In this document: piece after piece, positions 18,667 through 25,941 of the stretch
How positions within the stretch are numbered: the stretch's first letter is position 1
Layout of the letters: each line of letters opens with the position of its first letter
From: Verrucomicrobiia bacterium
Lineage (GTDB): Bacteria > Verrucomicrobiota > Verrucomicrobiia > Limisphaerales > JADLHS01
DNA: 64,000 nucleotides
NCBI GenBank assembly: GCA_011525685.1
Contig: WYBW01000022.1
Span: 186,001-250,000 of the forward strand
Direction of reading: 5' to 3'
The notes under the pieces: model-generated
Told to the model about the DNA's origin: nothing
The model's database searches: none
What the model saw: the letters and a program-made list of their open reading frames with translations, nothing else
Program-made: the position numbers and the translations under genes

Positions 18667-19037
18667 TTCTCGTCCGTTAAGCCCTTCTCGGCATTGGCGC
18701 GATCCTGCTCCATTTGCTTTCGGACTTCGTCCGTGATCTGGCCGCCGTTTCGCGCCGCCATCGCCAGCAGTTCGTTTTCAACTTCGGGCGATGTTTTACC
18801 GAACAGCGAAACGACCTTGGAACTTTCCTCTGTCTTTTGATTCCTGACTCTGGCCAGCAGCCGGGCAGGATCAATGCTCTGAACCTCGCTGGGATCAATC
18901 TCGGCTTCGAGGTTGCGGATGTCTTCTTCAGACACGGGGAAGACTTTTCCGTCTTCTCGAAGAACCTGATGCAGCAGGCTTTCAAGCTCTTCGCCCGTGA
19001 TGCCTTTCTTTGCCGGGTTCTCACCGTGGTTATTCAT
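18663..19037 (-). CDS. Small acidic protein between a sigma factor and an ImmA/IrrE protease
   Basis: This is a 124-residue product from ATG 19037, with AAGGA a few bases upstream; the longer frame lacks such support. It is acidic and helical (ELESLLHQVLRED, SEEDIRNLEAEIDPSEV, EVENELLAMAARNG). It carries no recognised domain and no HTH motif. Being locked between the sigma-like gene (34 bases upstream) and the protease (4-base overlap), it may act as an anti-sigma factor or protease substrate. This is inference from gene order. Confidence 0.65.
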   Translation of the reverse strand: MNNHGENPAKKGITGEELESLLHQVLREDGKVFPVSEEDIRNLEAEIDPSEVQSIDPARLLARVRNQKTEESSKVVSLFGKTSPEVENELLAMAARNGGQITDEVRKQMEQDRANAEKGLTDEK

Positions 19038-19071
19038 AATTCCTTTCGTTGTTGCGTCACTTGTGTGGTGG

Positions 19072-19758
19072 TTATGTTTTGGTTTCAAGATACTCTTCCA
19101 ATTTTCGGAGGAGTCTTCCTCTCTTCGTCTTAATGCTTTCTGGTGTCGTCCCCATCGAATCGGCAAGCCCCGCCAGAATGTCGTCGGGAATGTGGGCTTT
19201 GCCTGTCTTGAAGTCGTAGAAATTCATCGAGATTACCAGCATCTCGCTGTCGGCCTCGGGCAGCGCCTCAAGGAATGTCCGAACTGCCGCTTTTTTGCTT
19301 TGGAGGGCGCGAAGGTCGAACCGTTCGGGAGCTTTTTCTGGCAGTTGAGCTTGAGCCTCGGCTTCTTCCTGTTCCTTTCGGGTGGGAGCTTCCTGTTTCC
19401 TCTCTGGCTTGCGGAACTCCATCAGGAACTCGTTTTTGGCAATCTGGAAAAGCCAGGCCTGGATTTTTAACCGCAGCTTTTCAGGCGACAGACCGGACGG
19501 GGCATTGAACGAACCGGCCTTCACAAACGCCTTTTCAAAGGTTCGCAGGACAAAGTCGTCGGGATTCCAACCCAAAGCCCGGAAGCCGTTCTTTTCCGCA
19601 AAACCGAGGAGCGTCGTCTGGAATCGGCGGAAGAATTCCGCCAAGGCTGCTTCCGCGTCCTCTCGGTTTTCATCCTTGAAGGTCATCCGAAGCAGCAGAT
19701 CCAAATCGTCTGCTGCTCCGGCGGCCTGTTCTTCAGCTACAGTCGCGTTTTCTCGCAT
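19072..19758 (-). CDS. Sigma-70-like regulator
   Basis: ATG 19758 has a good ribosome site (AAAGGTG) upstream; the frame extends further but without support. The 228-residue product has a region-2-like helix pair (DDFVLRTFEKAFVKAG, then KIQAWLFQIAKNEFLMEFRK, about 67-117). A Glu/Gln-rich linker (118-145) follows, then a region-4-like HTH (ILAGLADSMGTTPESIKTKR, 194-213). It is more divergent and longer than ordinary ECF factors. It is transcribed divergently from the ubiquitin-like operon across 137 bases, so it may switch that operon's promoter. Confidence 0.75.
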   Translation of the reverse strand: MRENATVAEEQAAGAADDLDLLLRMTFKDENREDAEAALAEFFRRFQTTLLGFAEKNGFRALGWNPDDFVLRTFEKAFVKAGSFNAPSGLSPEKLRLKIQAWLFQIAKNEFLMEFRKPERKQEAPTRKEQEEAEAQAQLPEKAPERFDLRALQSKKAAVRTFLEALPEADSEMLVISMNFYDFKTGKAHIPDDILAGLADSMGTTPESIKTKRGRLLRKLEEYLETKT

Positions 19759-19895
19759 AGGACACCTTTCTCCACCCTGTAAATGCGACTTGGTAACACC
19801 GGCCTTGGTTTGGCCGGCAGCACCATCCGCCCCCCTGCCTGTTACCTGCCCGCATATATTTGGGTGGAGGCACAACCGCCTTCGGAAAGATAGAA
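19759..19895. promoter_or_regulatory. Divergent control region of the ubiquitin-like operon
   Basis: This 137-base region drives the sigma/small protein/protease module to the left and the Ubl-E2/JAMM-E1/DUF6527 operon to the right. It contains an inverted repeat with 6-base arms, CCGGCC and GGCCGG, at 19799-19817, which could be an operator. An A/T-rich CATATATTTG sits near 19853. The ribosome site GGAAAG (19884-19889) belongs to the right-hand operon. Confidence 0.45.
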
Positions 19896-20669
19896 ATGCC
19901 TATGGAAAAAGAACATTCAAAAACAGGAAACAGCGGACAGCTTCCGGCCAACCCTGAAGCTGTTGAAGTGGAGGAACTCGACGTTGAGGAATTCTCCAAG
20001 ATGCACGGCGGCAAGCCGCCCAAGGCCAAGAGATACATCATCCGCATTGACCGGGAAAAATACACGGTCAACGTGCCGGAAATGACGGGTCGCCAGATTT
20101 TAGAACTGGCGAAGAAGCTGCCGCCAGAGAATTGGCTCTTGAATCAAAAACTCAAGGGCGGTCGAGTCGTGGCCATCGGCCTCAACGACGTGGTGGACTT
20201 CACCGCACCTGGCGTGGAGCGATTCATCACGCTGCCGAAAGACCAGACGGAAGGATTTCAGAATCCGCGTCGTGAATTCCGCCTCCCAGAGGCGGATGTT
20301 GCCGGGCTTGATGACGGTGGCCTCCATTGGGAGACCGTGAAGGCTGGCAACGATGCGGGTTGGGTATTGGTTCACGGGTATCGCGTGCCCAGCGGTTACA
20401 ACGTCGAATCAGTGTCGGTAGCCGTCCAGATTCCTGGCGGCTACCCGACCGCTCAGTTGGACATGGCCTTTTTTCATCCGCCATTGAGCCGTAAAGATGG
20501 ACGCGGCATTCCCAACACGGAGGCAACCGCCAACATTGACGGGAAAAGCTGGCAGCGATGGTCACGCCATTACACACCAGCCAATCCTTGGATTCCTGGC
20601 GAATACAACGTGCTGACGCATTTGGTGCTGGTGAAACATTGGCTGGAGCGTGAATTCCAACGCAACTGA
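19896..20669 (+). CDS. Ubiquitin-like domain fused to an E2-like domain (multiubiquitin + Prok-E2)
   Basis: Start ATG 19896 has GGAAAG at the right spacing; ATG 19902 is also possible. The 257-residue product has a beta-grasp ubiquitin-like domain at about 44-118 (KRYIIRIDREKYTVNVPE, GRQILELAKK, GVERFITLP). An E2/UBC-like domain at about 128-255 follows (VLVHGYRVPSGYNVESV, VQIPGGYPTAQLDM, FFHPPLSRKDG, GKSWQRWSRHY). These match the bacterial multiubiquitin and Prok-E2 families. There is no cysteine anywhere, so a classical E2 thioester is impossible; serines such as S198 or S218 would have to serve, or the E2 acts otherwise. The Ubl is followed by T118-E119-G120 rather than a free GG end. Confidence 0.88.
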   Translation: MPMEKEHSKTGNSGQLPANPEAVEVEELDVEEFSKMHGGKPPKAKRYIIRIDREKYTVNVPEMTGRQILELAKKLPPENWLLNQKLKGGRVVAIGLNDVVDFTAPGVERFITLPKDQTEGFQNPRREFRLPEADVAGLDDGGLHWETVKAGNDAGWVLVHGYRVPSGYNVESVSVAVQIPGGYPTAQLDMAFFHPPLSRKDGRGIPNTEATANIDGKSWQRWSRHYTPANPWIPGEYNVLTHLVLVKHWLEREFQRN

Positions 20670-20672
20670 ACG

Positions 20673-22058
20673 ATGAAGTCATATCATCTGCGATTCACCG
20701 CGCAACAGGTCGAGGAACTGCGCCGCCACTTATTCCCCGGTGACGGCAAGGAAGCGGTGGCACTCGCATTATGTGGCCGACGAGACGACGACAGCATCCA
20801 TATACTCTGTGTCCACAAATTGCTGTTGATCCCTCATGACAAATGCCACGAGCGACATCCCTTGCGAGTGCATTGGCCAACTGACATTGGCCGGCCGATT
20901 TACGAGGAGGCGATGCGGAAGCACATGGCTGTGCTCAAGATTCATAGCCATCCGGGTTATTACCGCCAATTCTCGGAGGTTGACGACCGATCGGATGCGG
21001 AACTTTTTAGCTCACTGCACGGGTGGACTGACGATGGTATGCCTCACGCCAGCGCCGTCATGCTACCCAACAAGGAAATGTTCGCCCGGGTGATAACGGC
21101 GGATTTGCAGTTCGTGGCTGTGAGTCGTATCGCCGTGGCAGGAGATGAAATCGCTTTTTTTGACTTTGCCCCATCACGCAAGGAAATCGCCTCGAAAGAC
21201 CTGAGAACCGCCCAGGCGTTCGGGGAAAAAACCGTTGCGCTGCTCAACTCGCTTCGAGTGGGCGTGGTGGGGTGCTCCGGGACGGGAAGTTGGGTCATCG
21301 AGCAACTCGCGCGGCTCGGTGTCGGGGAATTAGTTTTGGTTGACCCTGACATCATTGAACACAAGAACCTCAATCGCATCGTCAACTCCACCCTGGAACA
21401 AGCCGAGAGTAAGACGCCTAAAGTCGAGGCACTTGAGTCGGCGATTCGTCGCATCATGGGAACATGCACACAGGTCACACCTTCGGCCAAAAATCTCTTT
21501 CACACGGGCGTGCTTCAAAAGCTGGCGACGTGTGACGTGCTGTTTGGCTGCATGGATACGGTGGATGGACGTGATATTCTCAATCGGCTGGCCACGTTTT
21601 ACCTCATTCCCTATTTTGACTTGGGGGTTCGTTTGGACGCCGACGGAAAAGGTGGCGTCAATGTTGTTTGCGGCTCGGTGCATTTTCTGTCGCCTGGCGG
21701 ATCAAGCTTGTTGTCCCGTCGCGTTTATGGCCCTGAAGCACTACGGGCCGCTTCGTTACGCAGAACCAACCCAGAACAGTTCACTGCCGAAGTAGATGAG
21801 GGCTACATCAAGGGAGTGAAAGTGGAAAGCCCCGCAGTCATCAGCGTCAATGGTCTGTGTGCGACGCTCGCGGTGAACAATCTGTTGGCCCGCCTCCACC
21901 CCTTTCGCATTGATCCCAACAACGAAATCCGTCACCAATGGTTTGATCTCATCAACGGCATCTTTGGAAACGGCAACGGTGGCGAGCCCTGCCGCGTTCT
22001 CCAGCTTTACGCCGGACGTGGCGACATAGAACCCTTCTTGGATTGCCATTTCGGATGA
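20673..22058 (+). CDS. JAMM/JAB isopeptidase fused to a ThiF/E1-like activating enzyme
   Basis: This 461-residue protein is a fusion. Residues 1-165 form a JAB domain with the full JAMM zinc set: E27, then HSHPGYYRQFSEVD (H91, H93, S101, D104). Residues about 185-460 form an E1/ThiF adenylation domain: VVGCSGTGS (198-206), LVDPD with D224, the NLNR contact (232-235) and CMDTVDGR (293-300). E1 enzymes adenylate the Ubl C-terminus and JAMM peptidases remove Ubls. The crossover region has SSLLSRR (344-350), where related proteins often have a CxxC. It starts 3 bases after the Ubl-E2 gene and overlaps the DUF6527 gene by four bases. Confidence 0.95.
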   Translation: MKSYHLRFTAQQVEELRRHLFPGDGKEAVALALCGRRDDDSIHILCVHKLLLIPHDKCHERHPLRVHWPTDIGRPIYEEAMRKHMAVLKIHSHPGYYRQFSEVDDRSDAELFSSLHGWTDDGMPHASAVMLPNKEMFARVITADLQFVAVSRIAVAGDEIAFFDFAPSRKEIASKDLRTAQAFGEKTVALLNSLRVGVVGCSGTGSWVIEQLARLGVGELVLVDPDIIEHKNLNRIVNSTLEQAESKTPKVEALESAIRRIMGTCTQVTPSAKNLFHTGVLQKLATCDVLFGCMDTVDGRDILNRLATFYLIPYFDLGVRLDADGKGGVNVVCGSVHFLSPGGSSLLSRRVYGPEALRAASLRRTNPEQFTAEVDEGYIKGVKVESPAVISVNGLCATLAVNNLLARLHPFRIDPNNEIRHQWFDLINGIFGNGNGGEPCRVLQLYAGRGDIEPFLDCHFG

Positions 22059-22396
22059 TCATCAAGCGGTTCATCCTCCTGCTGAAAGCCGCGTGGGCAA
22101 GGTTGCCCGTGGGTCGGCGTTGGAATGTGGAGCGGGTCAGTGACGAGCCGGAGATCGTGAAGCCGCGAATCGTGTATTTGGTGGGTGAAGCTGAACCTTG
22201 GGTCGCAGTATTCCAATGCCCGTGTGGGTGTGAGAAAAACATCTGGCTAAACTTGCTCAAGGAGCATCGGCCTCGGTGGAGTGTGACTGTGAACCAGAAT
22301 GGTCGCCCAACTGTATCGCCTTCAATCAATCGGCGAGTCGGATGTCGCAGCCACTTCCTCTTGATGAATGGAAGAATCAAGTGGTGTTCGCGATGA
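22055..22396 (+). CDS. DUF6527 metal-binding protein of ubiquitin-like operons
   Basis: This 113-residue protein starts at ATG 22055, in an ATGA overlap with the E1 gene. It has the compact pattern CPCGC (C55, C57, C59) and PSINRRVGCRSHFLLMNGRI (89-108, with C97 and H100), then C111. These suggest a zinc ribbon and match the DUF6527 family, which is repeatedly found beside bacterial Ubl/E2/E1-JAB genes. The function of the family is not established; possibilities are a substrate adaptor or E3-like factor. The N-terminal helix is basic and hydrophobic. Confidence 0.85.
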   Translation: MIIKRFILLLKAAWARLPVGRRWNVERVSDEPEIVKPRIVYLVGEAEPWVAVFQCPCGCEKNIWLNLLKEHRPRWSVTVNQNGRPTVSPSINRRVGCRSHFLLMNGRIKWCSR

Positions 22397-22427
22397 CGGT
22401 GTCCGACTGATTGCTACACGAATGATC

Positions 22428-22444
22428 CGGCCCAGAGCGGGCCG
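22428..22444. terminator. Hairpin between convergent genes
   Basis: A 6-base-pair GC hairpin (CGGCCC, loop AGAGC, GGGCCG) lies between the end of the ubiquitin-like operon and the stop of the RadC-like gene. Its position fits a bidirectional terminator, though no U-tract follows. Confidence 0.4.
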
Positions 22445-22458
22445 AAGTCACGCCTCGC

Positions 22459-23001
22459 TTAGTAAAAATAGCCCAAACTGCGAAGACTGGTGTGGTTTGG
22501 GTTTCCAAGGACGATGTGATCGAGGACTTCGATTTTGAGAAGTTGGCCCGCTCGAATGAGGTCGCGGGTGATTTTAATGTCGGCTTCGGATGGTGTCGGT
22601 TCGCCACTCGGATGATTGTGCGCGATGATGATTGCGGCGGCACTCGCCATGATTGCTAAACGGAATACCTCCCTCGGATGACAAAGAATTGTATCCATTG
22701 TTCCAATGGACACCAGATAGTGCCCCTTGATGCGCCGCCGTGTGTTGAGGATGAACACCACCAGACATTCACATTCAGAATTGAAGTAAGGATGAGTCGC
22801 GATATGCGCTTTCCAATAGGCGGCTGCCTGATCCGGTGTTTCACACTGTTGCATAGTGTCGGGTGTGGGACATTCCCGAAGTGAAACAATCTTCCATTCC
22901 TGTGGTTGAGCCGGGAATTTGATTGGCTTGACGATGTTGTTTGCGGGCTGCGGAGCGGTTGCGGTGCATCCATTGGCGATGAGGTTTTCCGTTGTGTTCA
23001 T
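22459..23001 (-). CDS. RadC-type JAB domain protein
   Basis: This is a 180-residue product from ATG 23001. The longer frame runs into a palindrome and is not used. Residues about 75-180 form a RadC/JAB metal-dependent domain with HNHPSGEPTPSEAD (HxHP...SxxD) and CLVVFILNTRRRIKGHYLVS. Such short RadC-like proteins, lacking the N-terminal HhH part of chromosomal RadC, are common on plasmids and mobile islands. Their biochemical role is unknown. The leader upstream is highly structured (22978-23227). Confidence 0.88.
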   Translation of the reverse strand: MNTTENLIANGCTATAPQPANNIVKPIKFPAQPQEWKIVSLRECPTPDTMQQCETPDQAAAYWKAHIATHPYFNSECECLVVFILNTRRRIKGHYLVSIGTMDTILCHPREVFRLAIMASAAAIIIAHNHPSGEPTPSEADIKITRDLIRAGQLLKIEVLDHIVLGNPNHTSLRSLGYFY

Positions 23002-23227
23002 GTTTTGCGTTTCGTTCCGAAGGAGCGGGACTGCTCTCTTCACCCGCCCGGAGAGAGCAGACCCGCTCCTGACGAAACGCACCCGTCTGCGCCCGCGCCG
23101 CCGGGCAGCGGAGCATCAGCAACGAAGTGACAGCGGGCGCAAGATGTTGCGACCGCTGGCGCGAGGTTGCGCGGAGCAACCAGAGGCGCGGGTGCAGACG
23201 GGATGAACACAACGGATAACCTCATCT
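22978..23227. repeat. 250-bp three-arm palindrome around the radC-like start
   Basis: The outermost arms (22978-23002 and 23203-23227) are inverted copies matching at 23 of 25 positions by my reading; the left arm includes the start codon and first codons of the RadC-like gene. Inside are two long hairpins. Hairpin A (23007-23080) has a 9-bp outer stem, a 19-bp inner stem with one mismatch and a 12-base loop. Hairpin B has 18-nt arms (23082-23099 and 23185-23202) with one mismatch. Together they can fold as a three-way junction. Confidence 0.8.
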
Positions 23228-23340
23228 GCGGATGCCTGCCTCGGCAGGAAACATACACTGATGACGGATGTCATTTAGCCCTGATTAACACGGCCTTTTT
23301 TACGAAAAGAGTGCCAGTGAAAGTGCCAGTGAACGCGTGA
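23203..23340 (+). CDS. Possible 45-residue ORF sharing its start with the RadC-like gene
   Basis: Because the RadC-like start is duplicated in inverted orientation, a short divergent ORF begins MNTTDNLI, almost the same as the RadC-like MNTTENLI. It reads 45 codons to TGA at 23340 with no recognisable domain. It may be a decayed second copy rather than a working gene. Confidence 0.25.
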   Translation: MNTTDNLICGCLPRQETYTDDGCHLALINTAFFTKRVPVKVPVNA

Positions 23341-23647
23341 TAAATGAGTAATAGGTGAGTAGCTGATTTGTATTGGTCGCGTGATGTCGGGTGCTTGACA
23401 CACACGCTCAAACGCCTGATTCTATTGGCGTTCGTTAGCTATGAGGCGCACGCCTCTGGTGGCGAGGCGGTAACGACGGAGTCGTGAATTTGGGAAAGAA
23501 TCCCCGGCTCTGTGCGATTCCGACCCTCGCCTCCAACTCCAAGCAAGGTGCATTCAATCCACGGAGTGCAGCGAACCGCCAGCCGCTCCTAAACTTTCAC
23601 GTCGTCAAAGCGTATGTGGTGGGGCCTGGTTGCGCGGTGGTGACCGA
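23228..23647. other. Gene-poor right edge of the mobile element
   Basis: Apart from the tail of a doubtful short ORF, I see no gene. There is a direct repeat GTGCCAGTGAA near 23311-23331 and a tRNA-like 3' end at 23514-23535. Accessory gene content ends here and host-like genes resume at 23648, so the right junction of the element is likely in this stretch. Confidence 0.4.
23514..23535 (+). other. tRNA 3'-end-like fragment, candidate attachment site
   Basis: The string GCGATTCCGACCCTCGCCTCCA looks like a T-loop, T-stem 3' strand, acceptor 3' strand and CCA of a tRNA. GGCGAGG at 23461-23467 could pair with CCTCGCC at tRNA distance, but the D, anticodon and T stems do not fold, so it is not a working tRNA gene. 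Integrative elements often copy a tRNA 3' end at one junction. No second copy was found on the left side of the element. Confidence 0.3.
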
Positions 23648-24139
23648 CTACTTCAAGCGGTCCGCCACTTTGTTCAGCAGCGCCCGGTAAGGCCCGCTAC
23701 GGATATTGGCCAACCGCTGCTCCTCCTCAAAAAAGCCGTCCCCCGCATTGCGCACAACATACGCCTGACATTGCAGCCGGTGCGTTTCCGCCCCCGCACT
23801 GACGATGTCCACCTTTACCCGCACCACGGTGCCGGCACCGTAATGAGTGTCCACGATGCCCTGATAAGCAATATCCGTCATGCGTGAGCCCTCCTTCTGG
23901 AACACCATGGGATGGCCTTTCATCGAACCGCCCACGTAACCTTCCTCCTGGAAAACCTGCGCTGTCACGTTCGCGATTTCCTGGGCCGTACGGCCTTTGA
24001 TGAGCACGGAGGCGAAGCTGGCGCCGCTTGGTTTGGTGGCCCCGCAACCGAAACCCGCCAACGCAAGCAGCACGACGGCCAGAGCACTTGTGGTAACGGC
24101 GCGAAGTTTGGAGAACTGAACCGTGGAGGATTGCATCAT
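23648..24139 (-). CDS. Lipoprotein of unknown function
   Basis: ATG 24139 gives 163 residues with a lipoprotein signal peptide (hydrophobic core after KLRAV, lipobox LAGFGC). The mature part (about 130 residues) contains FQEEGYVGGSMKGHPMVFQKEG and a region of alternating strands, consistent with a small alpha/beta periplasmic domain. Upstream starts (ATG 24163 or TTG 24166) would only lengthen the signal peptide. No family is recognised. Confidence 0.7.
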   Translation of the reverse strand: MMQSSTVQFSKLRAVTTSALAVVLLALAGFGCGATKPSGASFASVLIKGRTAQEIANVTAQVFQEEGYVGGSMKGHPMVFQKEGSRMTDIAYQGIVDTHYGAGTVVRVKVDIVSAGAETHRLQCQAYVVRNAGDGFFEEEQRLANIRSGPYRALLNKVADRLK

Positions 24140-24422
24140 AGTTGTTGGAGGGGTGATGTTCATCAAGAGCAGGCAGAGAGGTTCCGGCTGTCAGTCAGGC
24201 ACGCCGATTCTTCGCCTGTCGGACGAGTGGAATGGTTACAGGCGCTTGGCCCGCTGGCCGTCCTGCGGTTCATGGTCACAGTCTTCAGACAAAGCATGTC
24301 GGGAAAGAATTTGCCAAAAGCCGGGCCGCCTGTAACCCAGTAAATCTCCTAGGCTTGGCGTGGGACAGTACCGGTGATGAATGTTTGACAGCGGCCCACG
24401 ATTTGCGTAAGCAGAACTGCAA

Positions 24423-25142
24423 ATGGACACCAACGCAAGCGTCAATTATCGGGCCTGGGGAGCGGACAACATTGCCTACGGGCCGGTAGAGTTGCCCGGT
24501 TTGGTGACCTGGATCAAGCAGGGCAAGGTGCGGGCCGATTCCTGGGTGTTCAGGGAGAAGGACGCTACCTGGGCGCGCGCGTCGGACCTGTCCGAACTGA
24601 AGGTTTTATTCAAATCGAAGCTCCCACCAGCCGCGGCTGCCGCCGCCGACGCGATGGGCATCCAACCAGGCTCGCTGCGCCGCATCAAGATGCTGGCCGA
24701 CGTTGAGGATCGCTTGCTGGCCTCGCTGCTGACCTATTTGGAAGTGGTCAAGGTCGCGCCGTTTGGCGTCGTTGTGAACAAGGGTGACCATGGCGATTCG
24801 CTGTTCATGGTGTTGGAAGGCGAAGTGCGCGCCCGGGTGATGATTGACGGGCGCGAAACCACACTGTCCACGATGGGCGTGGGTGAGTGTTTCGGCGAAC
24901 TGGCGATTGTGGATCAAGGCCCGCGTTCGGCCGATGTGATCGCCAATCAACCCAGCGTGCTGATCAAAGTATCCGACGCGGCCCTGAGGAAAATGCTGGC
25001 GGAAGCGCCGGCGCTGGCGGCGCCGTTCGCGCTGGCTCTCGCGCGAGTCATCGCCCAACGAGTCCGGATGCTGACCAAACGCTACGAGGATTCCATTCAC
25101 TTCTCGCGAACGGCTTCCGCCGCGGGAACGGCTGAAGCGTAG
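24423..25142 (+). CDS. GYF_2-like domain + cyclic nucleotide-binding protein
   Basis: Residues 8-65 (YRAWGADNIAYGPVELPGLV, then WVFREKDATWARASDL) resemble the GYF_2 (DUF4339) domain. Residues about 85-200 form a cNMP-binding fold with the phosphate-binding cassette FGELAIVDQGPRSADV (the RS pair contacts the cyclic phosphate). There is no C-terminal HTH, so this is not a CRP-type regulator. It may be a protein-interaction effector of cAMP or cGMP. A cyclase candidate is encoded at 54090 in the same window. Confidence 0.8.
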   Translation: MDTNASVNYRAWGADNIAYGPVELPGLVTWIKQGKVRADSWVFREKDATWARASDLSELKVLFKSKLPPAAAAAADAMGIQPGSLRRIKMLADVEDRLLASLLTYLEVVKVAPFGVVVNKGDHGDSLFMVLEGEVRARVMIDGRETTLSTMGVGECFGELAIVDQGPRSADVIANQPSVLIKVSDAALRKMLAEAPALAAPFALALARVIAQRVRMLTKRYEDSIHFSRTASAAGTAEA

Positions 25143-25184
25143 GTTGCGCTCCACTGGGGCTCGCAGAGGACCTCTCGCCCGCGT

Positions 25185-25898
25185 CTAAAAGTGGAACGTA
25201 AAGCCGACCTGCGCGCCTTGCGAAAGCACGTCGTATTTGAACTGGCTCGTGCGGCTGCCGGTTTCGTAATCCATGTAAACCCAGCGGTAGCCGGCTTGGA
25301 GTGATCCCCATTTGGCGAATTGCCAGCCCAAGTACGGAAACGCCTGCCAGGTCAGGTCCGAGCCGACGCCGAATCCGCCAATGTCGCCCCGGACGTTGAA
25401 GCTGAATTTGCCTCCCAACGGCAGGCTGAGGTTTGCGCCCACGATTGGATCCCACCAGTCCTGCGTGCCGGAGGGATTGCGACCGAGCGGTCCACGGATC
25501 TCCCCGCTGAGGTTGTTGTAGCGGGTGCCCGCCAGCAGTTCGAAGCCCTCGCAGAAACGATAGCTCAAGCTTGGCTCGACCATCCATTGATCGAAGTCCG
25601 CGCTCACGCCTTTCTTGGACGCGCCCAGCCCCATGTAGATCACATCGGTGGTCAACGCCCACCGCTCGTAACCAATGCGCACTGTGCCCATGCCACCGAA
25701 TTCGAGGTTGTCCAAAATGTCGTCGAAGCCTACATCCAGATCGGCGGGAACGCCCCGCACCGTGACATCGCCGGACATGCCCACGGCCAGGCCGTAGAGC
25801 GACACGTCGAACGTCCACTTGTCGTTTTCCCCGCCGCGAAGGGCTGAAAGCGGCAGTGCGCCGGCGAGGATGAGCGTGAAGAGAAGTTTGTGTTTCAT
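25185..25898 (-). CDS. Outer-membrane beta-barrel protein
   Basis: This is a 237-residue product from ATG 25898, with a signal peptide (MKHKLLFTLILAGALPLSAL). The rest alternates polar and aromatic residues in strand-like stretches and ends in F (VGFTFHF), the usual barrel C-terminal signature. No substrate can be told. It precedes nothing on its strand within 40 bases and follows the SulP gene closely, so it may be its transport partner in the outer membrane. Confidence 0.7.
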   Translation of the reverse strand: MKHKLLFTLILAGALPLSALRGGENDKWTFDVSLYGLAVGMSGDVTVRGVPADLDVGFDDILDNLEFGGMGTVRIGYERWALTTDVIYMGLGASKKGVSADFDQWMVEPSLSYRFCEGFELLAGTRYNNLSGEIRGPLGRNPSGTQDWWDPIVGANLSLPLGGKFSFNVRGDIGGFGVGSDLTWQAFPYLGWQFAKWGSLQAGYRWVYMDYETGSRTSQFKYDVLSQGAQVGFTFHF

Positions 25899-25941
25899 GG
25901 TACTGACTGGTTGGCGTTGCGCACGATTTTCAGGCTCGTCG

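Noticed and set aside
23461-23535. Possible tRNA gene
   Set aside because: The acceptor strands pair over 7 bp and CCA is present, but the D, anticodon and T stems do not fold. Only the 3' end fragment is reported, as a possible attachment site.
24385-24423. Promoter-like TTGACA with TAAGCA before the cNMP-binding gene
   Set aside because: The -10 box matches at only half its positions and would leave almost no leader. It is not strong enough to list as a promoter.
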